Shown here in pieces: positions 8,986 through 17,745 of a stretch of 64,000 bases of DNA. The stretch is taken from positions 62,001 to 126,000 of the forward strand of contig NZ_JAUYTT010000008.1 in the NCBI RefSeq assembly GCF_030695035.1, in the 5' to 3' direction. Position numbers and translations under genes: made by a program. The first letter of the stretch is position 1. The number at the start of each line of letters is the position of its first letter. The notes under the pieces were generated by a model. The model searched no databases and was not told the origin of the DNA. It saw only the letters and a program-made list of their open reading frames with translations. The DNA comes from Frigidibacter sp. Its GTDB lineage: Bacteria > Pseudomonadota > Alphaproteobacteria > Rhodobacterales > Rhodobacteraceae.

Positions 8986-9757
8986 GGTCCTTCAGGAAAG
9001 GGGCAACGAGGGCGGCCCATTCGGCAGGCGCCTCGACGCAGGGCAGATGGCCGGTGCCCGGGATTTCGTGGAATGCGGCGCCGGGGATCAGGTCTGCCGT
9101 GGCCTTGACCACGGCGGCCGGGCTGGCGCCATCCTCCGATCCAGCAATCACCAACACCGGCAGGCGCAGGGCGCGGGTCGCCTCGGTCTGGTCCGCGGCG
9201 GCGAGGGCCGCGCAGGCGGCGATGTAGCCCGCGGCGGGCGTCCGCGCCATCATCGCGTGCCACAGCGCAAGGCCCGGTGTCGCGCGGAAGGCGGGGGCGA
9301 ACCACCGCTCCATCACCGCATCGGCGATACTGTCCAGCCCGCCAGCCTGGACCGCCTCGACCCGCGCCTGCCAGCTTTCGGCGGTGCCGAGCTTGGCCGC
9401 AGTGTTCGACAGCACGAGGGCGCGCAGCAGATCGGGGCGGCGGCTGGCCACCACCTGCCCGATCAGCCCGCCGATCGACAGACCCACGAAGACCACCGGG
9501 CCACCGACCACCTCTTCGATCACCGCAATCGCATCCTCGGCATGGTCGTCGATGACCGACCCGCCACCCAGCGAGGACAGCCCATGCCCGCGCTTGTCAT
9601 AGCGGATATAGCGCAGCCCTTGCGGCAGCAGCGGCAGCACCCGGTCCCACAGGCGCAGGTCGGTTCCCAGCGAATTGGCGAAGATCACCGCGGGCGCGCC
9701 CTTCGGGCCATCGACCTGCAGGTGAAGCGCGCCGAAAGGGCGTGTCAGGGCTTGCAT
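8972..9757 (-). CDS. pcaD: 3-oxoadipate enol-lactonase
   Basis: A 261-residue alpha/beta hydrolase that opens the enol-lactone to beta-ketoadipate. The nucleophile elbow is GLSIG with Ser94. A downstream Asp in AGSEDGASP and His in GTGHLP complete the triad. I chose ATG 9757 because AGGAGGAG lies 6-8 nt upstream; an upstream ATG at 9811 would add 18 unconserved residues. It is the first gene of the operon pcaD-C-H-G-BKACE-pcaB. Confidence 0.93.
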   Translation of the reverse strand: MQALTRPFGALHLQVDGPKGAPAVIFANSLGTDLRLWDRVLPLLPQGLRYIRYDKRGHGLSSLGGGSVIDDHAEDAIAVIEEVVGGPVVFVGLSIGGLIGQVVASRRPDLLRALVLSNTAAKLGTAESWQARVEAVQAGGLDSIADAVMERWFAPAFRATPGLALWHAMMARTPAAGYIAACAALAAADQTEATRALRLPVLVIAGSEDGASPAAVVKATADLIPGAAFHEIPGTGHLPCVEAPAEWAALVAPFLKDHAHV

Positions 9758-9834
9758 CGGGTCTCCTCCTGTCCATAATCTAACCCGCGCGAAGTGGATG
9801 GGATAATGCAAAATGCAGCGATGTTGATACCCCC
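9758..9834. promoter_or_regulatory. Divergent pcaD / pcaQ promoter region
   Basis: This 77-nt gap separates the pca operon from its LysR regulator, the usual arrangement for PcaQ control. It contains an AT-rich stretch with TAACCC and GGGATA in inverted orientation about 14 nt apart (9781-9806). That loosely resembles the TAACC-N4-GGTTA type of PcaQ box I recall from rhizobia. A TGCA-AAA-TGCA element lies at about 9807-9817. The exact operator is uncertain. Confidence 0.45.
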
Positions 9835-10740
9835 ATGATTATGCATCCCGGCATCAAGCTGCGCCACATCCGCGCCTTTCTGGACATCGCCGCCGAGGGT
9901 AGCCTCTCCTCGGTCGCGCGGCGGCAGGGGATCAGCCAGCCCGCGCTCAGCCGGACGCTGGCCGAGATGGAAGACCTGCTGGCCGTGCCGCTGTTCCGCC
10001 GCGAAAAGCGCCGGCTGGTGCTGACCGAGGAAGGCGCGGTGTTCCGCCGCCATGCGAGCCTTGGCCTGCAGGCGCTGGAGGCGGGGGCAGCCGCGCTGCG
10101 CCCCGGGGCGGGCGGGGGCACCATCCGCGTCGGCATCCTGCCCACGGCGGCGACACGGCTGTTCCCCCGTGTCGCGCTGCGCTTTCGGGCCGCGCAGCCC
10201 GATACGCTGCTGAAGATCGAGACGGGGCCGCATTCCTACCTGCTGGGCCTGCTGCGCGAGGGGCAGATCGACCTGATGATCGGGCGGATGCCAGTGGCGG
10301 GCGACATGGCCGGGCTGGCCTTCGAGCATCTCTATGAAGAGGAGGTCGTGCTGGTCGCCCGCGCCGGGCATCCGATGCAGGCGCAGCCCTTGCCGGCCAT
10401 CCTGCAATCCGTGCCGCTGATCCTGCCGCCCGAGGGGGCGCTGATCCGCCGGGCGGTGGATGACTATCTGGCCAGCCTCGGCCTGCCCACCCTGCGGCCG
10501 GCCTTCGAGACGGTGGCACTGGCGGTGGGGCGCGGGATATTGGCGGAGTCCCACGCCGTCTGGTTCATCTCGCGCGGCGTGATCGCGGATGAGCTGGACC
10601 GGGGCGCCATGACCCTGCTGCCCACCGGCGCGCGGTTCCTGTCGGGCTCGGTCGGCATCACCCGCCGGCAGGCCGGGCCAGCGGTGGCGGGGCTGGACCT
10701 GCTGATGCGCCTTTGCCAGGACGGCGCCGCGCAGCATTAG
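9835..10740 (+). CDS. pcaQ: LysR-type activator of the pca operon
   Basis: A 301-residue LysR regulator with an N-terminal winged HTH (IKLRHIRAFLDIAAEGSLSSVARRQGISQPALSRTLAEMEDLL, about 7-50) and a C-terminal effector domain (from about 93). PcaQ normally responds to beta-carboxymuconate or related pathway acids. Its position divergent from pcaD and its PcaQ-like N-terminus support the name. Its TAG stop overlaps the TAA stop of the convergent quiC gene. Confidence 0.88.
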   Translation: MIMHPGIKLRHIRAFLDIAAEGSLSSVARRQGISQPALSRTLAEMEDLLAVPLFRREKRRLVLTEEGAVFRRHASLGLQALEAGAAALRPGAGGGTIRVGILPTAATRLFPRVALRFRAAQPDTLLKIETGPHSYLLGLLREGQIDLMIGRMPVAGDMAGLAFEHLYEEEVVLVARAGHPMQAQPLPAILQSVPLILPPEGALIRRAVDDYLASLGLPTLRPAFETVALAVGRGILAESHAVWFISRGVIADELDRGAMTLLPTGARFLSGSVGITRRQAGPAVAGLDLLMRLCQDGAAQH

Positions 10741-12617
10741 GCCCGCGGCATGCCGGGCGCCCGGGTGCTGCGTTTCTGCGCCGCGATGCGGAACGCGGCA
10801 TTGGCGGCGCCATAGCCGAGGTAGTTCCCCTGCCGCTGCACGATCTCGAAGAAGAAGCCATCGGGGCGCGGGGCGGAATAGAGCTGGAAGAACTGCCCCT
10901 CTGCCTCTTCGTCATAAAGCACGTTCGCCGCCCGCATCCGCGCCACCAGCGCCGGGTCGAGGCCAAAGCGCGCCTCGACATCGTCATAATAGTTGTCGCC
11001 GATCTGCAGCACCGGGAAGCCGCCCTCGGCCAGTTTGGCCGCCGTCTGGAAGATGGCGTCCGTGGCAAAGGCGATGTGCTGGACCGAGGCACCGAAGGTC
11101 TCCTCGACGAACCGCCCGGCAAGGGTGCGCCGCGCCTCGGCGCCGTTCAGGGTGATCCGCAGCCCGCCCGATTGGACCGCCTGACTGCGCACCAGCCCGT
11201 CCGGGTCGGCGACATCCACCATCGGCGCTTTCTTCGCGTCGAAGATCGAGGTGTAGAACAGCGCCCAGCTGAGCATCTCATCATAGGCCATGGTCTGGCC
11301 GATATGGTCGATGCCGGTCAGGCCCGCACCCTCGGCCGGCGCCGCGTCGCTGCGGAAATCCACGCTCCAGATATGCGAAAGGGTCTCGGTCGCATCCAGC
11401 AGCCGCAGGATGCTGCCGCCGACGCCGCGGAAGGCCGGGATCTCCAGCTCGCCGGGCAGGGCCGCCTGGGTGTGGTCCTGCGCCAGCAGCGCCAGCGCGC
11501 GGGCATGGGCGGCCTGCGCATCGGGAACCATCAGCGCAACCTCAGACACCACGGTGCCATGCGCGACGAAAGAGCTGTGGGTAAAGCCCTTGCCCTCGGT
11601 GTTGACCAGCACATTGGCCCCGCCCTGCCGCCACAGCGTCACCGGCTTGGACACATGAGCGCCCGCGCGGGCGAAGCCGGTGGCCGCCAGCAGACTTTCC
11701 AGCGCCGGGGCCTCTTCGGGCGAGGTGGCGAATTCGATGAACTCCACCCGCTGCACGGCGGCGGCGGCGGGGAAGGCGGGCAGGTCCACCGGCAGCGTGG
11801 GTTCCGCCCGGCGCACCCGGTCCATGACCCCGATCAGGCTGCGATGCCCATCGCTCGCCACCAGCCGCGGCAGGCCGGCACGGAACTGGTCGTTGAAAAT
11901 CTCCAGCGACAGCGGGCCGGAATAACCCGTCGCCATCACCGCGCGCATGAAGCCGGTCACGTCCAGATCGCCCTCGCCCGGCATGTTGCGGAAGTGGCGC
12001 GACCAGTACAGCAAGTCCATGTCGATGGCCGGCGCATCGGCCAGCTGCACGAAGAAGATGCGGTCGCCGGGGATGCGGCGGATGGTGTCAGGGTCGATCT
12101 TGCGGCCAAGGGTGTGGAAGCTGTCGAGGATCAGCCCGATATTGGGATGGTCGGCGCGGCGCACCACCTCCCACGCGTCGCGATGATCGTTCACATGGCG
12201 GCCCCAGGCCAGCGCCTCGAACCCGACGCGGATGCCGTGCGATTTCGCCAGATCGCCAAGCTCTGCAAAATCGGCCGCCATCCGGTCGATCCCGCCCATC
12301 GCGGCGGGGTGGACGCTGGAGCAGACCAGCACCAGATCGGTCCCCAGCTGGTTCATCAGATCGAACTTGCGCGCCGCGCGGGCGAAGGCGCGGGCGCGGT
12401 GCGGTTCGGGCAGCCCCTCGAAATCCCGGAACGGCTGGAACAGCGTGATCTCCAGCCCCTGATCGCGGACCATCCGGCCCACCTCGGCCGGCGTGAAATC
12501 CGACGCGGTGAAATCCTGCTCGAAGATCTCGATCCCGTCAAAGCCCGCAATGGCGATGGCGGCCAGCTTTTCGGCGAAGGTGCCAGAGATGGAGACGGTG
12601 GCGATGGAGGTTTTCAT
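10737..12617 (-). CDS. quiC: 3-dehydroshikimate dehydratase fused to an HPPD-like domain (QuiC1 type)
   Basis: It converts 3-dehydroshikimate to protocatechuate. The 626-residue protein has an AP-endonuclease-like TIM barrel (about 1-270), with metal-site segments such as GFEALAWGRHVND and LILDSFHTLG. A region related to 4-hydroxyphenylpyruvate dioxygenase follows (about 290-610), containing GIDHIGQTM, VQHIAFATDAIF and FFFEIVQRQGNYLGYG. This fusion is the known QuiC1 architecture of Pseudomonas, about 630 residues. It links the upstream aroE and tct genes to the pca operon. The start overlaps the aroE stop by 4 nt. Confidence 0.92.
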   Translation of the reverse strand: MKTSIATVSISGTFAEKLAAIAIAGFDGIEIFEQDFTASDFTPAEVGRMVRDQGLEITLFQPFRDFEGLPEPHRARAFARAARKFDLMNQLGTDLVLVCSSVHPAAMGGIDRMAADFAELGDLAKSHGIRVGFEALAWGRHVNDHRDAWEVVRRADHPNIGLILDSFHTLGRKIDPDTIRRIPGDRIFFVQLADAPAIDMDLLYWSRHFRNMPGEGDLDVTGFMRAVMATGYSGPLSLEIFNDQFRAGLPRLVASDGHRSLIGVMDRVRRAEPTLPVDLPAFPAAAAVQRVEFIEFATSPEEAPALESLLAATGFARAGAHVSKPVTLWRQGGANVLVNTEGKGFTHSSFVAHGTVVSEVALMVPDAQAAHARALALLAQDHTQAALPGELEIPAFRGVGGSILRLLDATETLSHIWSVDFRSDAAPAEGAGLTGIDHIGQTMAYDEMLSWALFYTSIFDAKKAPMVDVADPDGLVRSQAVQSGGLRITLNGAEARRTLAGRFVEETFGASVQHIAFATDAIFQTAAKLAEGGFPVLQIGDNYYDDVEARFGLDPALVARMRAANVLYDEEAEGQFFQLYSAPRPDGFFFEIVQRQGNYLGYGAANAAFRIAAQKRSTRAPGMPRA

Positions 12618-13459
12618 GTCACGTCCTTGCCTTCGGCCAGCTCGCGGCGCATCCGCGCCTCATCGAGCGGCAGCCCCGTGAAGATGGCCCAGGCATCGAC
12701 GCCCTGGCCAAAGAACAGCTCGTAGCCCGAAATGACCTGCAGCCCCTCGGCGGCGGCATCTTGCAGGAACTGGGTGTCGACCGGGGTATAGACCGCGTCG
12801 AACACCCAGGCCGCGCCCGCCAGCGCCGCGCGGGGCAGGGGCGTTCCGTCATAGCCGACCATGCCGACGGGGGTGCAGTTGATGATGCCGCCAGCGCCGG
12901 TCGCCAGCGCGCCGGCATCGGTGCCGGTGCGGGTGACAAGGCCGGGGCGGGCGGCTGCCAGTGCCGCAGCCAGCGCCTCGGCCTTGGGCAGGTCACGGTC
13001 CACGATGCGGATTTCGCTCAGACCAAGCGCGATGAGCCCGAAGGCCACCGCCTTGCCGACGCCGCCCGCGCCGATCATCAGCACCGGGCCGGGGGCGGCA
13101 TCGCCCCGCACCCGGCGATAGGCGGCGATGAAGCCCGAATAGTCGGTGTTGAAGCCATGCGGGCCGCCCGCGTCGAACACCACGGTGTTCACCGCCCCGA
13201 TGGCGCGCACCAGAGGATCGTCGATCACCACCTTGGCCGCGGCGCGCTCCTTGTAGGGATAGGTCACGTTCACCCCGCGATAGCCCGAGGCGGCGACATG
13301 GGCAAAGACGGCGTCGAAGGCCTTGTCCAGTTCCGCCGGGACCAGCCGGTCATAGGTGGTGCGCCGCCCGTTCTGCGCCCCGGCCAGCCGGTGCAGCCGC
13401 GGCGATTGCGACTTTGCGATATTGTCGCCGATCAGGCCAAGGCGGATGGTGTCGGTCAT
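12614..13459 (-). CDS. Shikimate/quinate dehydrogenase, catabolic AroE paralogue
   Basis: A 281-residue dehydrogenase of the AroE family. It has the entry IGDNIAKSQSPRLH, the catalytic Lys in NVTYPYKE, the NTD motif in GFNTDYSG and a Rossmann loop GAGGVGKA. It interconverts shikimate (or quinate) and the 3-dehydro form. Its place between a Gfo/Idh gene and quiC in a catabolic operon suggests it oxidises shikimate or quinate rather than serving biosynthesis. I chose ATG 13459 because conserved AroE sequence begins at once; the longer frame has no family support. Confidence 0.88.
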   Translation of the reverse strand: MTDTIRLGLIGDNIAKSQSPRLHRLAGAQNGRRTTYDRLVPAELDKAFDAVFAHVAASGYRGVNVTYPYKERAAAKVVIDDPLVRAIGAVNTVVFDAGGPHGFNTDYSGFIAAYRRVRGDAAPGPVLMIGAGGVGKAVAFGLIALGLSEIRIVDRDLPKAEALAAALAAARPGLVTRTGTDAGALATGAGGIINCTPVGMVGYDGTPLPRAALAGAAWVFDAVYTPVDTQFLQDAAAEGLQVISGYELFFGQGVDAWAIFTGLPLDEARMRRELAEGKDVT

Positions 13460-14499
13460 GCGGCGGCTCCTTGATGTGGCGTTTCGCTGTGGCCGGTCTT
13501 TGCGGCGCGCAGGATGGCATCGACCACCGCGACCGAGCGGGCGGCATCGGCGGCTGTCACCAGCGGCGGCTCGGTGCCCCCGATCACGGCGACAAAATGG
13601 TCGATCTGGCGGATCAGCGGGTCTTCGTCCGCCACCGGCAAGTCTTGCGCCAGCAGCGGGGTGAACCAGCCGCGGGGGCCCTTCGCATGGCGCCACAGCC
13701 GCAGGTTCGGCAATTCCAGCGCGCCCTCGGTACCCGAGATCAGCAGGCATCTTTGCCCGGTGGGCGGGTAGTCCGGGTTCTCCTCCGCGGTCAGCTCCCA
13801 GCTCCACGGCGCGGCGGCGGCATCCGACACCGTGACCGTGGCCAGCGCGCCCGAGGCGAAGCGCAGGAGGGCGACAGCGCTATCCTCCACCGCGAAGCCG
13901 CGCACCGCGTTCGAGGTGACGGCCTGCACCGACACCACCTCGCCCAGCAGATGGCGCATCGTGTCGATCTCATGGATCAGGTTGGTCAGGACCGGGCCCG
14001 CGCCGGGCTGGCGGCGCCAATCGGGCGCGAAATAGTCATCGGGCTTGCACAGCAGGACGCTGGCCTGCACCGCAATCACCCGCCCCACCGCCCCCGATTG
14101 CAGGGCGGCGCGTGCGGCGGCGATGCGCGGGTTGTGGCGGCGGTGATGGCCGACCAGCACCGGCACCCCGGCAGCATCGGCTGCCGCCGCCATCTGCGCG
14201 CCTTCGGCCGCCGTGGCCGCCACCGGCTTTTCCACCAGCACAGGCCAGCCTCGACCGATGCACTCCAGCGCCTGCGCAAGGTGCAGCGAAGTCGGCGTGG
14301 CGAGGATGACCCCCGCCACACCGTCCAACTCAGCTAGGTCCGCCACCAGCGGCACGCCATGCTCTGCCGCCAGTGCCGCCGCCGTGGGCGAGGGATCGAC
14401 AAGCGCCGCCAGCCGTGCGGTGCGGCTTTGCGCCAGCGCGGCCACATGCTTGCGCCCGATCGCTCCGGCCCCGACGACGGCAATGGCTGGCAGGGTCAT
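13456..14499 (-). CDS. Gfo/Idh/MocA-family oxidoreductase
   Basis: A 347-residue NAD(P)-dependent oxidoreductase with an N-terminal Rossmann fold (AVVGAGAIGRKHVAAL) and the family motif VEKPVAAT (about 92-99). The C-terminal Gfo/Idh substrate domain follows. It overlaps aroE by 4 nt and follows tctA by 3 nt, so it works in the same route. A dehydrogenase step on quinate, shikimate or a related cyclitol acid fits the context. The substrate is not readable from sequence. Confidence 0.82.
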   Translation of the reverse strand: MTLPAIAVVGAGAIGRKHVAALAQSRTARLAALVDPSPTAAALAAEHGVPLVADLAELDGVAGVILATPTSLHLAQALECIGRGWPVLVEKPVAATAAEGAQMAAAADAAGVPVLVGHHRRHNPRIAAARAALQSGAVGRVIAVQASVLLCKPDDYFAPDWRRQPGAGPVLTNLIHEIDTMRHLLGEVVSVQAVTSNAVRGFAVEDSAVALLRFASGALATVTVSDAAAAPWSWELTAEENPDYPPTGQRCLLISGTEGALELPNLRLWRHAKGPRGWFTPLLAQDLPVADEDPLIRQIDHFVAVIGGTEPPLVTAADAARSVAVVDAILRAAKTGHSETPHQGAAA

Positions 14500-14502
14500 G
14501 GC

Positions 14503-15999
14503 TCAGCCCGCCTTCTTGCGGAAGATCATGCCCCAAAGCGGCGTCTTGGACACGAAGATCAGGATCACCGTGGCGAACAGCACCAGCGACAGCGGGCTGG
14601 CCAGCGTACCCTTCAGCAGCATCCACAGGCTTTCCTGTTCGGAAATGATCGCCCGGCGCCAGTTGTCGTCCAGGAGCCGCGACAGGATCACGCCGAGGAT
14701 CACCGGGCCAAGGGGATAACCATAGAGCTTGAGGAAGTAGCCAAACACCCCGAAGCCCAGCATCCAGTAGACATCGGCAAGGCTGTTGCTGACCGCATAG
14801 GCACCGACGATGGACAGCAGCAGGATCACCGGCAGCAGCATGGCGCGCGGCAGTTCCACAATCTTGACGAAGATCTTGATGCCCGTGAGCCCGAAGATCA
14901 GCATGAACACGTTGGCCAGGCCAAGCGCGCTGACGATGAACCAGAACATGTCCGGCTGCTCGACCATCAGCATCGGGCCGGGGTTCAGCCCGTGGATGAA
15001 CAGCGCGCCGATCATGATGGCGGTCACCGCATCGCCCGGAATGCCAAGGGTCAGCATCGGGATGAAGGCGCCGCCGACGGCCGCGTTATTGGCGGTTTCG
15101 GGGGCGACCAGCCCCTCGATGGCGCCCTTGCCAAAGGGCACCTCGGGATTCCGCGTCACGCGGGTGGCATGGTCATAGGCGATCAGCGCCGCGATATCGC
15201 CGCCCGTGCCCGGCAGCGCGCCGATCACCGTGCCGATGCTCGAGGTTTGCAGGCCAAGCGGCAGATGCTTGCGCACCAAGGGCCATGAGGGAATGATCCG
15301 GCCGATCTTCTGCTTCACCGCCGCGGTATTGACGGTGTGCAGCTGCATCAACCCTTCAGAGATGCCGAACATCCCGATCATCACCGCCACGAAGGACACG
15401 CCCGACCGCAGGGCATCGGTGCCAAAGGTGAAGCGTTCGGTATAGGTCAGCGGGTCCATGCCCACAGATCCCAGCCCGATGCCAAGGGCACCGGCGAAGA
15501 TGCCCTTGACCAGACTGTCACCGGACAGCGAGCCGACCAGCAGAATGCCCAACACGGCCAACAGCATATAGTCGCGCGGCTGGAAGCGGATGGCGAAATC
15601 GGCCAGCAGCGGGGCGAACAGCGCCAAGGCAAAGATGCCGATGAAGCCGCCGATGAAGGACACCACGGTGACGATGCCGATGGCCTCGCCCGCAAGGCCC
15701 TTCTGCGCCAGCGGATAGCCGTCAAGCGCTGTGGCGATGGCCGCCGGGGCGCCCGGAATGTTCAGCAAGATCGCGGTGCGCGAGCCGCCATAGACGCCGC
15801 CCATGTAGATGCCGATCATCAGGGCCAGCGCCGGATACACCTCCCATGAGAAGGTGAAGGAGATCAGGATCGACACCGCCATCGTCACCGACAGGCCGGG
15901 GATCGCGCCGACATAGATGCCGGCAAAGGTGCCAAGCGCGATCAGGCCCAGAAGCTCGGGGTTCAGGATCGGGATCAACAGGCTTTGAAGAACGTCCAT
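14503..15999 (-). CDS. tctA: Tripartite tricarboxylate transporter large permease, TctA family
   Basis: A 498-residue inner-membrane protein with about 11-12 hydrophobic segments. It has the family's repeated glycine/proline motifs, for example GAIPGLSVTMAVSILISFTF near the N-terminus and GALPGTGGDIAALIAYDHA in the middle. It forms the main translocation subunit with TctB. Spacing to tctB is 1 nt. In this operon the cargo is likely a carboxylate feeding dehydroshikimate formation. Confidence 0.93.
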   Translation of the reverse strand: MDVLQSLLIPILNPELLGLIALGTFAGIYVGAIPGLSVTMAVSILISFTFSWEVYPALALMIGIYMGGVYGGSRTAILLNIPGAPAAIATALDGYPLAQKGLAGEAIGIVTVVSFIGGFIGIFALALFAPLLADFAIRFQPRDYMLLAVLGILLVGSLSGDSLVKGIFAGALGIGLGSVGMDPLTYTERFTFGTDALRSGVSFVAVMIGMFGISEGLMQLHTVNTAAVKQKIGRIIPSWPLVRKHLPLGLQTSSIGTVIGALPGTGGDIAALIAYDHATRVTRNPEVPFGKGAIEGLVAPETANNAAVGGAFIPMLTLGIPGDAVTAIMIGALFIHGLNPGPMLMVEQPDMFWFIVSALGLANVFMLIFGLTGIKIFVKIVELPRAMLLPVILLLSIVGAYAVSNSLADVYWMLGFGVFGYFLKLYGYPLGPVILGVILSRLLDDNWRRAIISEQESLWMLLKGTLASPLSLVLFATVILIFVSKTPLWGMIFRKKAG

Positions 16000-16000
16000 C

Positions 16001-16516
16001 TTAGTTCCCCTTTCCGGCGAACAGGGCCTTGACCCATGCGATGATCTCGGCCTCGGGGACGATCCCCGCCGGCATCAGCACGGTGAACACAAGGCGGAAG
16101 ACCAGATAGATGACCGCGACGATCACCACCGACAGCAGCAGCGCGCGGGGCAGAGTGCAGCGGGCCAGATAGCGGATCATCACTGCCAGAAACACGAAAG
16201 AGGTCGGCACGAAGCCCAGGGGCTTGAGCAGCAGCGCATAGGCGGTGATCATGGCGATGGTCACGACCACGGGCAGGGGAAGAATGTCCCGCTCCAGCTT
16301 TTCGCTGGTGACAGGGCTTCTGCGCAGCGTGTCGCGCAGGATCATCAGCGCGCAGATCAGCATCGTCGCGGCTGTCACCATCGGAATTGCGCCGGGCGCG
16401 GACAGCGCCTCGAACCCCGAGATGCCATAGGCGGACCACAGCAGGAACAGGCTGCCCAGAGCCATGAGAATGGTAAACACCAGCTCGCCCGGGCGTCTTG
16501 GTTGTGTCGTCTGCAT
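16001..16516 (-). CDS. tctB: Tripartite tricarboxylate transporter small membrane subunit, TctB family
   Basis: A 171-residue protein with four predicted membrane segments, the usual size and topology for TctB. It lies between tctC (120 nt upstream, separated by a hairpin) and tctA (1 nt downstream). It partners TctA in the membrane. Confidence 0.88.
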   Translation of the reverse strand: MQTTQPRRPGELVFTILMALGSLFLLWSAYGISGFEALSAPGAIPMVTAATMLICALMILRDTLRRSPVTSEKLERDILPLPVVVTIAMITAYALLLKPLGFVPTSFVFLAVMIRYLARCTLPRALLLSVVIVAVIYLVFRLVFTVLMPAGIVPEAEIIAWVKALFAGKGN

Positions 16517-16576
16517 TGCTTTCCCCTCCCTTGGGTCAGGTATGCTGTCCGGGGCTCTTCTCCCGGCACTCGGAAT

Positions 16577-16616
16577 GAAAACACCGCCCCCCGGTGCTGA
16601 GGATAGGGGGCGGTGT
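16577..16616 (-). terminator. Intra-operon terminator/attenuator between tctC and tctB
   Basis: A perfect 11-bp stem, ACACCGCCCCC (16581-16591) with GGGGGCGGTGT (16606-16616), has a 14-nt loop. On the minus strand it is followed by TTTTC. It lies after the binding-protein gene and before the permease genes, where partial termination commonly keeps binding protein in excess of permease. Confidence 0.8.
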
Positions 16617-16636
16617 CAGGTCATGGGCCGTCAGGG

Positions 16637-17629
16637 TCAGGGTTTGACGATGCCGAACTCTTCGGGCGAGGCCTTGGTCAGGCCGGCATCATGGATCAGC
16701 CACGAGGTGGTGGACTGCCATTCGGTCAGAAATGCATCCGCCTCGGCGCCCGACAGCGACAGCATCTTGAAGCCGCGCCCGTCGATCAGCGCCACGAAAT
16801 CGGGGTTCTTGGCAGCCTCGGCATAGGCGGCCGTCAGCTTGGCGACCACGTCATCGGGCGTGCCTTGCTTGACGAAGACGCCGAAGAACGGGCCCCAGGG
16901 CAGCATTTCCTCGAACTCGGGGTTGGTCGACACGATGGTCGGCACGTCGGGCAGCTGCGGCGAGGCTTCGATGTCGAACAGCGCAAGCGGCTTCATCGTG
17001 CCGCCCTTGATGCCTTCGATGGCGGCACCCAGAACGGCGGGCATCACGTCGATGGCCCCGCCCTGCAGCGCGGTCAGCGCCGGGCCGTCGCCATCATAGG
17101 GCACGAAGGTCACGTCCAGCGGGGTTTTCGAGTTGATCATCGCGGTCACGACCGAGGGCAGGCCGCCCGGGCCGGTCGAGCCGAACTTCACCGCCTTGGG
17201 GTTCGCGTTCACATACGCCACCATCTCGGGGAAGGTGTTGAACGGCGCATCGACATTGGCCACCAGGATCGGCACGCCGCGGGCGATGACGTTGATCGCA
17301 ACGAAGTCCGAGTAGTCCTTGTCGCCCAGCTTCATCACTTTGTAGAGCAGCGGGTTCTCTGCGCCGAACAGGATCGAGTAGCCGTCCGCCTCGGCATCGG
17401 CGACCTGGTTCAGGCCGATGGCGCCGACGCCGCCGGTGACGTTCTGCATGACGATATTGCCGCCCAGTGCCGCCTCGGCATGGGGCGTGATCGCGCGGGC
17501 AACCGTGTCGGTGGACCCGCCGGCGCCCCATTGGATGATGCCCTGGATTTCCTTCTCGGGGTAGTCGGCCAGAACGGGCAGCGCCCCCAGGCCAAGTGCG
17601 ACAACCGCACCGATAACCGATTTCAACAT
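16637..17629 (-). CDS. tctC: Tripartite tricarboxylate transporter substrate-binding protein, TctC/Bug family
   Basis: A 330-residue periplasmic receptor with a cleavable signal (MLKSVIGAVVALGLGALPVLA). It has the Bug-family features IIQWGAGGSTDTVAR and GSTGPGGLPSVV. It is the first gene of the transporter operon. The ligand is unknown; the downstream aroE and quiC genes suggest quinate, shikimate or dehydroshikimate. The start has GGGAGGAA immediately upstream. Confidence 0.92.
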   Translation of the reverse strand: MLKSVIGAVVALGLGALPVLADYPEKEIQGIIQWGAGGSTDTVARAITPHAEAALGGNIVMQNVTGGVGAIGLNQVADAEADGYSILFGAENPLLYKVMKLGDKDYSDFVAINVIARGVPILVANVDAPFNTFPEMVAYVNANPKAVKFGSTGPGGLPSVVTAMINSKTPLDVTFVPYDGDGPALTALQGGAIDVMPAVLGAAIEGIKGGTMKPLALFDIEASPQLPDVPTIVSTNPEFEEMLPWGPFFGVFVKQGTPDDVVAKLTAAYAEAAKNPDFVALIDGRGFKMLSLSGAEADAFLTEWQSTTSWLIHDAGLTKASPEEFGIVKP

Positions 17630-17685
17630 GGTTCATTCCTCCCTGTGATTTTCGACCTGGCCTGTCCTCTCAGGCCGGATAGTGC

Positions 17686-17714
17686 ATAATCGCGCGTTTA
17701 CTGTTTAACGGCAA
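17686..17714 (-). promoter_or_regulatory. Candidate sigma-70 promoter of the tct operon
   Basis: Read on the minus strand, TTGCCG and GATTAT are separated by 17 nt, about 57 nt upstream of the tctC start. No other pair in the 116-nt gap looks as good. The flanking AT-rich sequence (GTTAAACAGTAAAC) may be the LysR site. Confidence 0.5.
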
Positions 17715-17745
17715 ATACCGATTTCTCCCCTTCCGTAACTTCATG

